NCBI GenBank assembly: GCA_013044365.1
Contig: JABEUP010000226.1
Location: 1-10,860 of the forward strand
Origin: Acidimicrobiaceae bacterium
GTDB taxonomy: Bacteria > Actinomycetota > Acidimicrobiia > Acidimicrobiales > Acidimicrobiaceae
DNA: 10,860 nt
Direction of reading: 5' to 3'
A program made the translations under genes and the position numbers. This document shows, in pieces, positions 6,610-10,860 of this stretch (position 1 is the stretch's first letter; every line of letters starts with the position of its first letter). The notes beneath the pieces were generated by a model, which saw nothing but the letters and a program-made list of their open reading frames with translations, did not search any database and was not told where the DNA came from.

Positions 6610-7666
6610 TATTCACGCCTCCTCCATGTCCGTCGATTGCTCCCAAAGAAAATGTTGGAATGGAGCAATTCTCCATGTGACTTCTGATAGCAGTTTCTCC
6701 GTCCGGCTCTACAACCAAGATCATCCCCACCCCCATGTTGAACACCCGGAACATCTCGTCATCAGAAATTCCTCCTTGGACTTGGATTTCACGGAATATT
6801 CGTGGCACCTCAAACGTGCTGACATTTATGGTGGCAGATAATTCATTCGGCAGGGACCGCGGAAGATTTCCCGGAATCCCACCCCCGGTTATGTGGGCAC
6901 AACTCGACACGAGATTTTTGTCAGGTATCGAACTAATCGCATGGCTATAGATAACGGAAGGCTCAAGCAACACCTCAAAAAGAGATCTGGGACACCCGGA
7001 CCAAGCCGGTTCATCGCCCCGCTTTCTGATTTCATCAGCTGGGGAGCGGCCGAAGAACGAAGCCCTGGCTAGTGAAAACCCGTTGGAACGCAAATTGGGC
7101 GAGGCCAGGCCAATCAGCCTATTTCCCTCACGGACGCGATTTGCACCCCAGACCTTGGCACGGTCCACGACACCAACGGCGAACCCTGCCAGATCAAAGT
7201 CACCTTTTCCCATCACGCCGGGATGTTCGGCCATCTCACCGCCAACTAGAGAAGTATCAGCCATGATGCATCCATCCGCAATCCCTTTGACCAGCTTTTC
7301 AATCTGGTCGGGATCCAACTTGCCAATTGAGATGTAATCCAACATGAAAAGCGGCCTTGCCCCGGTACAAACAAGATCGTCGACGCACATTGCCACAAGA
7401 TCAATCCCAATGGAATCGTATATCCCAGCCCATGTGGCAACCATTGCCTTAGTTCCAACCCCATCGGTAGAGGAGACAAAAACAGGCTCCCTGTATCCGG
7501 ATAGATTTGGCGCAAACATGCTGGCAAAGCCACCTATATCTGAGACCACTTCGTCTGAATAAGTGGCCCTAACCTTGGAGCGAATCCGGGACACCGCCAT
7601 TTCCCCGGCTTGAATATCCACGCCAGCGGATGCATACGTCAAAGGCTTCTCTGATTCATTATCCAT
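6602..7666 (-). CDS. purM: Phosphoribosylformylglycinamidine cyclo-ligase (AIR synthetase)
   Basis: A 354-residue cytosolic ATP-dependent enzyme that closes the imidazole ring, converting FGAM to AIR (step 5 of purine synthesis). Family hallmarks in order are TYASAGVDI (10-18), STDGVGTK (66-73), DDLVCTGARPLFMLDY (96-111), GGEMAEHPG (142-150), SNGFSLAR (194-201), HITGGGIPGN (258-267) with PR at 269-270, and FNMGVGM (309-315). The length is normal for bacterial PurM, and the protein shares its fold with PurL. The ATG follows the purF stop after only 2 bases and has no good Shine-Dalgarno of its own, so it probably depends on coupling to purF translation. The 3' end overlaps pyrE by 8 bp. Confidence 0.96.
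   Translation of the reverse strand: MDNESEKPLTYASAGVDIQAGEMAVSRIRSKVRATYSDEVVSDIGGFASMFAPNLSGYREPVFVSSTDGVGTKAMVATWAGIYDSIGIDLVAMCVDDLVCTGARPLFMLDYISIGKLDPDQIEKLVKGIADGCIMADTSLVGGEMAEHPGVMGKGDFDLAGFAVGVVDRAKVWGANRVREGNRLIGLASPNLRSNGFSLARASFFGRSPADEIRKRGDEPAWSGCPRSLFEVLLEPSVIYSHAISSIPDKNLVSSCAHITGGGIPGNLPRSLPNELSATINVSTFEVPRIFREIQVQGGISDDEMFRVFNMGVGMILVVEPDGETAIRSHMENCSIPTFSLGAIDGHGGGVNIV
6618..6625 (-). promoter_or_regulatory. Strong Shine-Dalgarno for the TTG start of pyrE
   Basis: GGAGGAGG on the - strand lies inside the Gly-Gly codons near the purM 3' end. The AGGAGG part is 8 bases before TTG 6609-6607. This is the strongest ribosome site seen in the window and it fixes the non-ATG start of pyrE. 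No in-frame ATG lies closer to it. Confidence 0.75.
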
Positions 7667-7668
7667 GA

Positions 7669-9240
7669 TTAGCTGATTTTATTTCCCACTGGCGGCACAG
7701 ACATTACGGTAACCGGGATCCCTACCGGATAATTGCCGGTCAAACAGGCATCACAAAAACCGTTATCGGCACCAATTGCCTTCCTCAGGTCCTCTATATC
7801 CAGATACGCAATGGAATCGCAATCCAGGTACTCCCTTATCTCATCCAATGTCCTGGTGGAGGCGAGAAGATCTGGTCTCGAGGGGGTGTCAATACCGTAA
7901 AAGCAGGACCATTTGTAAGGAGGAGACGAGATCCTGAGATGCACTTCGGCAGCCCCACCCTCCCGAAGCAGCTTAACCATTGCCTTAGTGGTAGTGCCCC
8001 GAACAATCGAATCGTCTACCACCACAAGTCTTTTGCCCGCAATATTCTCGGTTAAAGTGTTCAGCTTGCGCCTTACGCCGTTGGCTCTCTGAGTCTGGTC
8101 TGGAGTGATGAAGGTTCTACCGATGTAACGGTTCTTCACCAAACCCTGGCCATATGGGATCTGAGACTGAAGAGCATACCCCTCTGCCGCTGGCACCCCG
8201 GAATCGGGAACCCCCATTACCATGTCGGCTTCCACCGGAGCCGTCATCGCCAGATACTGACCCATTCTCCGTCTAGTGCCATGGACCTCTTTCCCCAGGA
8301 GGCGTGAATCCGGACGCGCAAAATAAACAAACTCAAAAATACAAAGCTTGGGGTCCAATCTGTCATCGGGAAAAGGGAAATAACTCCGTGGCTCGTCCTG
8401 GGAAACAATGACCATTTCACCGGGCTCCAGTTCCCTGACGAATTTAGCCCCGATGACATCCAGGGCAGGCGACTCGGAAGCAAATACCCATCCACTGCCC
8501 AGTCTCCCCATGCACAGTGGTCGGAAACCATTGGGATCCCGCACTGCAACCAAATTGACAATATCCATCAGCACGAGGGAGAAAGCACCCCTGAGCATCG
8601 GCAGAACCTTAAGCAGCGCATCTCTCAAACTGTCAGGTCCGGGATCTTTCGGAAAATTTCTGGACAAGAGTTCGGCAAGCGCATCCGTGTCTGAAATGGT
8701 CAATCCCGGCAATAAGCCAACTTCCTCCACTAATTCTGCAAGATTGGTCAGATTGCCATTGTGTCCCAACGCAAAGCCTGATTCGCCAACCGCTCTAAAA
8801 ACCGGTTGGGCATTCTTCCAGTTTGATGCTCCGGTTGTCGAATACCGAGTGTGCCCGATGGCCATGTTACCAGGAAGAGCCAGAAGGGTTCTCTCATCAA
8901 AAACATTGCTCACGAGGCCCATGTTCTTTACCACAGTAATTCCTTGGCCGTCTGACACTGCGATGCCGGCCGACTCTTGACCTCGATGCTGGAGTGCATA
9001 TAGACCATCAAAGGTTAGATGCGACACCGAGGCATTCTCCAGCCTTATTCCAAATACCCCGCAAGCTTCCTCGGGGGAATCAGCAGGCCCGTCCAGAGAG
9101 TCGGTTTCGTTCGGTCCGCTCAAGTCATGGTTGGCAGCAGGAACGACCGTGAATATAGATTTTGGTTGCACCGAACTACTGGGACTGTCGCACCCAGATT
9201 CACCGTTGAAACCCAATATCTGGTCCTTTGTTAAGGACAT
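7669..9240 (-). CDS. purF: Amidophosphoribosyltransferase, [4Fe-4S] type
   Basis: A 523-residue cytosolic enzyme for the first committed step of purine synthesis, glutamine plus PRPP to 5-phosphoribosylamine. The Ntn-type glutaminase domain has its nucleophile at C60 in EEACGVFG, with LQHRGQESAG (83-92), GHTRYSTTG (129-137) and HNGNLTN (160-166) following. The phosphoribosyltransferase domain carries the PRPP loop VVVDDSIVRGTT (406-417). Four cysteines match the Bacillus-type iron-sulfur ligands: C300 (CIFEFVYFARPDS), C446 (CFYGID), C496 and C499 (FCDAC). The enzyme is therefore expected to be oxygen-sensitive and to need propeptide cleavage to expose C60. The 59-residue leader before C60 is much longer than the 11 residues of Bacillus subtilis PurF; extended leaders are usual in actinobacteria. 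ATG 9240 is the first start after an in-frame stop but lacks a close Shine-Dalgarno. TTG at codon 9 (9214-9216) has AAAGGA seven bases upstream and could be the real start. First gene of the purF-purM-pyrE run. Confidence 0.96.
   Translation of the reverse strand: MSLTKDQILGFNGESGCDSPSSSVQPKSIFTVVPAANHDLSGPNETDSLDGPADSPEEACGVFGIRLENASVSHLTFDGLYALQHRGQESAGIAVSDGQGITVVKNMGLVSNVFDERTLLALPGNMAIGHTRYSTTGASNWKNAQPVFRAVGESGFALGHNGNLTNLAELVEEVGLLPGLTISDTDALAELLSRNFPKDPGPDSLRDALLKVLPMLRGAFSLVLMDIVNLVAVRDPNGFRPLCMGRLGSGWVFASESPALDVIGAKFVRELEPGEMVIVSQDEPRSYFPFPDDRLDPKLCIFEFVYFARPDSRLLGKEVHGTRRRMGQYLAMTAPVEADMVMGVPDSGVPAAEGYALQSQIPYGQGLVKNRYIGRTFITPDQTQRANGVRRKLNTLTENIAGKRLVVVDDSIVRGTTTKAMVKLLREGGAAEVHLRISSPPYKWSCFYGIDTPSRPDLLASTRTLDEIREYLDCDSIAYLDIEDLRKAIGADNGFCDACLTGNYPVGIPVTVMSVPPVGNKIS
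9224..9229 (-). promoter_or_regulatory. Shine-Dalgarno-like AAAGGA inside purF codons 4-6, possible alternative TTG start
   Basis: AAAGGA on the - strand precedes TTG (9214-9216, purF codon 9) by 7 bases. The annotated ATG has only a GGA-containing stretch (TTAGGA, 13 bases away). Using TTG would shorten PurF to 515 residues and leave a 51-residue propeptide. Either start is possible. Confidence 0.35.
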
Positions 9241-9292
9241 AAACTCGCTCGTTTTCCTAATCTCAATCGAACAACACGGCTCTGGTATCGAG

Positions 9293-9313
9293 TCCAGCGC
9301 TCTCCGCGCTTGG
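9293..9313 (-). promoter_or_regulatory. Small hairpin in the purF leader
   Basis: AGCGC (9295-9299) pairs with GCGCT (9306-9310) around a 6-base loop, and CC/GG extends the stem past a single-base bulge. On the purF-sense strand the loop reads GGAGAA. The hairpin lies about 53-73 bases upstream of the purF ATG, so it would be part of the 5' leader if transcription starts further upstream. No T run follows it. Confidence 0.3.
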
Positions 9314-9322
9314 AAGTACCTA

Positions 9323-9358
9323 ACTAAGATTCTTGGACGCCCACCTAGAAAACTTAGT
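9323..9358. promoter_or_regulatory. 36-bp imperfect inverted repeat between purF and the PHP gene
   Basis: The arms are ACTAAG (9323-9328) with CTTAGT (9353-9358), and inside them TTCTTGG (9330-9336) with CCTAGAA (9344-9350), which has one central mismatch. A 7-base centre (9337-9343) separates the inner arms. This is the most extended dyad in the 213-bp divergent region (9241-9453). It lies roughly mid-way between the two starts, where an operator or a leader RNA structure for purF would be expected. No known riboswitch is recognisable and no clear promoter hexamers could be placed for either gene. CCCTTAGGG (9377-9385) and GTAATTAC (9369-9376), two more short palindromes, sit just beside it. 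Confidence 0.45.
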
Positions 9359-9453
9359 CGAATTTTCGTAATTACCCTTAGGGATTGTCGTTACTTTACC
9401 CAGAAAACAATACCCTGGAGAGTGAAAATTAGAAAGATTAACGAAAGCGCATA

Positions 9454-10290
9454 ATGATCGACCTGCATACCCATTCTAGATTTTCCGATGGCTCAGACTC
9501 TCCTCAAAGAATTATCGAGTTGGCAAACGAGGCAGGATGCAGTTATGTCGCCCTCACCGATCATGATCGGCTCGACGGTATCGAATCAGCGAGAAAACGT
9601 GCAGAGGAACTGGGAGTGGGTTTTGTCTCCGGCATTGAGATTTCATGCGTTTACGAGACTGGAACGTTCCATCTCCTGGCCTATTTCCTCGATCCCGCTT
9701 CGGGACCATTGCAGGACCGGCTATTTGTAATCCAACATGCCAGAACAGAGCGCAATAAGGCCTTGGCTGCCAAACTGCGTGACGCCGGTTTCCCGATCAC
9801 CTGGGACGAGCTGATGGAAGAGGCCGGTGGTCCGAATCTTGGACGACCACATTTTGCGGCAGTAATGATGAAAAAGGGGCTGGTGTCATCTATCCAGGAG
9901 GCTTTCGACAGTTTCCTGGCCAAAGGAAGGCAGTTCTACGTCCCAAAGGTGCTATTGACTCCCAGAGAAGCTATAGAACTTGTCGTTGCTTCAGGCGCGC
10001 TTCCCGTACTCGCCCACCCGCTTTCTCTGGATCTTCATGCCAATGAATTGCTCACATACCTTGCAGAGCTTAAAGAGTACGGCCTGGCCGGTATGGAATC
10101 ACACTATGCACGATACAACGCCAACCAGAGATCCCTTCTGGTCGAGATGACCGGCTCACTTTCTTTGGTCGCCACTGGAGGCTCGGACTATCACGGGATC
10201 TACAAGACGGGACTGCAAATAGGAACCGGCGAGGGCGACCTTGAGGTACCTGATTCGGTACTGGACGAACTCAAGAACCGCCTCAACTAA
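9454..10290 (+). CDS. PHP-domain phosphoesterase (YciV/RNase AM or 3',5'-bisnucleotide phosphatase family)
   Basis: A 278-residue cytosolic metal-dependent phosphoesterase. Metal-binding motifs of the polymerase-and-histidinol-phosphatase fold appear in order: DLHTHS (3-8), SDGSD (11-15), TDHD (35-38), GIEIS (60-64), GRPH (130-133), AHP (187-189) and GSDYHG (243-248). The start at MIDLHTHS and the length match the family that includes E. coli YciV (RNase AM, a 5'-3' exoribonuclease) and the Chromobacterium enzyme that dephosphorylates 3',5'-nucleoside bisphosphates such as pAp. The family does not allow a choice between RNA-end and small-nucleotide substrates. The gene lies antisense between purL and purF; its last 8 bases overlap the end of purL, and its start faces purF across 213 bp. 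The ribosome site is weak. Expression probably depends on its own promoter in that shared region. Confidence 0.88.
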   Translation: MIDLHTHSRFSDGSDSPQRIIELANEAGCSYVALTDHDRLDGIESARKRAEELGVGFVSGIEISCVYETGTFHLLAYFLDPASGPLQDRLFVIQHARTERNKALAAKLRDAGFPITWDELMEEAGGPNLGRPHFAAVMMKKGLVSSIQEAFDSFLAKGRQFYVPKVLLTPREAIELVVASGALPVLAHPLSLDLHANELLTYLAELKEYGLAGMESHYARYNANQRSLLVEMTGSLSLVATGGSDYHGIYKTGLQIGTGEGDLEVPDSVLDELKNRLN

Positions 10291-10860
10291 CCGCATTCCG
10301 TCTTAGCGCATCCCGCAGATCTTGAAGTGTCAGGTTTACAAGTCCAGGAACATAAAGCCTGGATCCCCTGACATCGCCTATCACTCGTGCGGGCAGATGA
10401 TAGCCCGCAGCGGAGCTTACAATGGCTTGGGGATTTGAAGTGGCAACCAATACCCTGGAAGCAGACTCAGAAAACAAGGCCAGGTAATCAGGTATCGATC
10501 CCTCGGCAATCTCCACACCCAGATCTCCAGCAATAGCCATCTCGGCCAATGCGAGGGCAAGCCCGCCATCAGATACGTCATGTATCGCAGAGACCGCGTA
10601 GCTTTCGCTTTCTCTCACCAGTTCCAGTATCAGATTCAGCAGCGACCGGTGCGAACGCAGATCAAGATTTGGGAGGGACCCCGACTTATCATTGTTGAGC
10701 TGATACGCCCAGCGTGATCCGGCCAAATTCCTTTGAGTTTCTCCGATTAGAACCAGACTGGCAGGCTCGGTAAATCCAATTCCTGGAGGTCTTCTCTCCA
10801 GAACGGAGACAACCCCCATTGTCGTCACAACCGGGGTCGGATCTATGTCAGCGCCGTTGA
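10283..10860 (-). CDS. purL: Phosphoribosylformylglycinamidine synthase, C-terminal part (5' end outside window)
   Basis: An open frame on the - strand enters from the right edge (first full codon at 10858) and ends at TGA 10285-10283, giving 192 visible residues. Upstream of an internal GTG at 10828 the frame continues without a stop and reads NGADIDPTPVV, matching the conserved PurL stretch that precedes the second ATP-grasp-like half, so the GTG is not the start. The core signature HDVSDGGLALALAEMAIAG follows. The protein ends soon after the C-terminal PurM-like domain, with no glutaminase domain attached. It is therefore the small PurL that works with separate PurQ and PurS to convert FGAR to FGAM using glutamine and ATP (step 4 of purine synthesis). 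Those partners are presumably upstream, outside the window. Its 3' end overlaps the PHP gene by 8 bp, so it is not directly joined to purF. Confidence 0.93.
   Translation of the reverse strand, partial: NGADIDPTPVVTTMGVVSVLERRPPGIGFTEPASLVLIGETQRNLAGSRWAYQLNNDKSGSLPNLDLRSHRSLLNLILELVRESESYAVSAIHDVSDGGLALALAEMAIAGDLGVEIAEGSIPDYLALFSESASRVLVATSNPQAIVSSAAGYHLPARVIGDVRGSRLYVPGLVNLTLQDLRDALRRNAVS

Noticed and set aside
8408..8980. 190-codon + strand frame antisense to purF
   Set aside because: It lies opposite highly conserved PurF motifs and has no recognisable features.
1..10860. CRISPR arrays, insertion sequences, integrase sites, tRNA or rRNA genes
   Set aside because: No regularly spaced repeats, transposase motifs or tRNA-like cloverleaf were seen on either strand.

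Overview
The window (about 50% G+C by eye) is chromosomal housekeeping DNA from a bacterium. The PurF is of the oxygen-labile [4Fe-4S] Bacillus/actinobacterial type with a long N-terminal extension. There is also a fused branched-chain-type E1 enzyme, an ACT-domain malic enzyme and a small-type PurL. This mix fits an actinobacterium, possibly a moderate-G+C Acidimicrobiia lineage, but that assignment is inference from protein character only. I see no mobile element, CRISPR array, rRNA, tRNA or phage gene.

Layout. (1) Positions 1-133 hold the last 43 codons of an iron-sulfur protein related to the N-terminal part of formate dehydrogenase alpha/NuoG, on the + strand. About 400 bp without a recognisable gene follow, carrying a strong GC hairpin. 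(2) On the - strand lie a DEAD-box RNA helicase (536-1996) and, upstream of it, an ACT-domain malic enzyme (2216-3628). They are separated by 219 bp with two compact palindromes. (3) Divergent from the malic enzyme, on the + strand, is a single-gene fusion of the alpha and beta subunits of a thiamine-diphosphate 2-oxoacid dehydrogenase E1 of branched-chain type (3841-5985). (4) Tail to tail with it, only 12 bp away, is a - strand operon transcribed purF (7669-9240), purM (6602-7666), pyrE (5998-6609), with a 2-bp gap and then an 8-bp overlap. (5) On the + strand, between purF and the 3' end of purL (10283 to the right edge, - strand), sits a PHP-family phosphoesterase gene (9454-10290) whose 3' end overlaps that of purL by 8 bp.

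How the genes fit. PurL, PurF and PurM catalyse steps 4, 1 and 5 of de novo IMP synthesis. PyrE is the PRPP-consuming step of UMP synthesis, so the purF-purM-pyrE operon couples two PRPP-consuming enzymes. The PHP protein belongs to the family that includes the nucleotide and RNA phosphoesterases YciV/RNase AM and the 3',5'-bisnucleotide phosphatase, so a nucleotide-salvage role is plausible. The malic enzyme and fused E1 share a 212-bp divergent control region with repeated sequence elements, which suggests joint control of pyruvate and branched-chain acyl-CoA supply.

No previously undescribed multi-gene system is evident. The points most worth a second look are unexplained inverted repeats in three intergenic regions, the antisense PHP gene inside the pur cluster, the N-terminal extensions of the E1 fusion and PurF, and the truncated Fe-S protein at the left edge.
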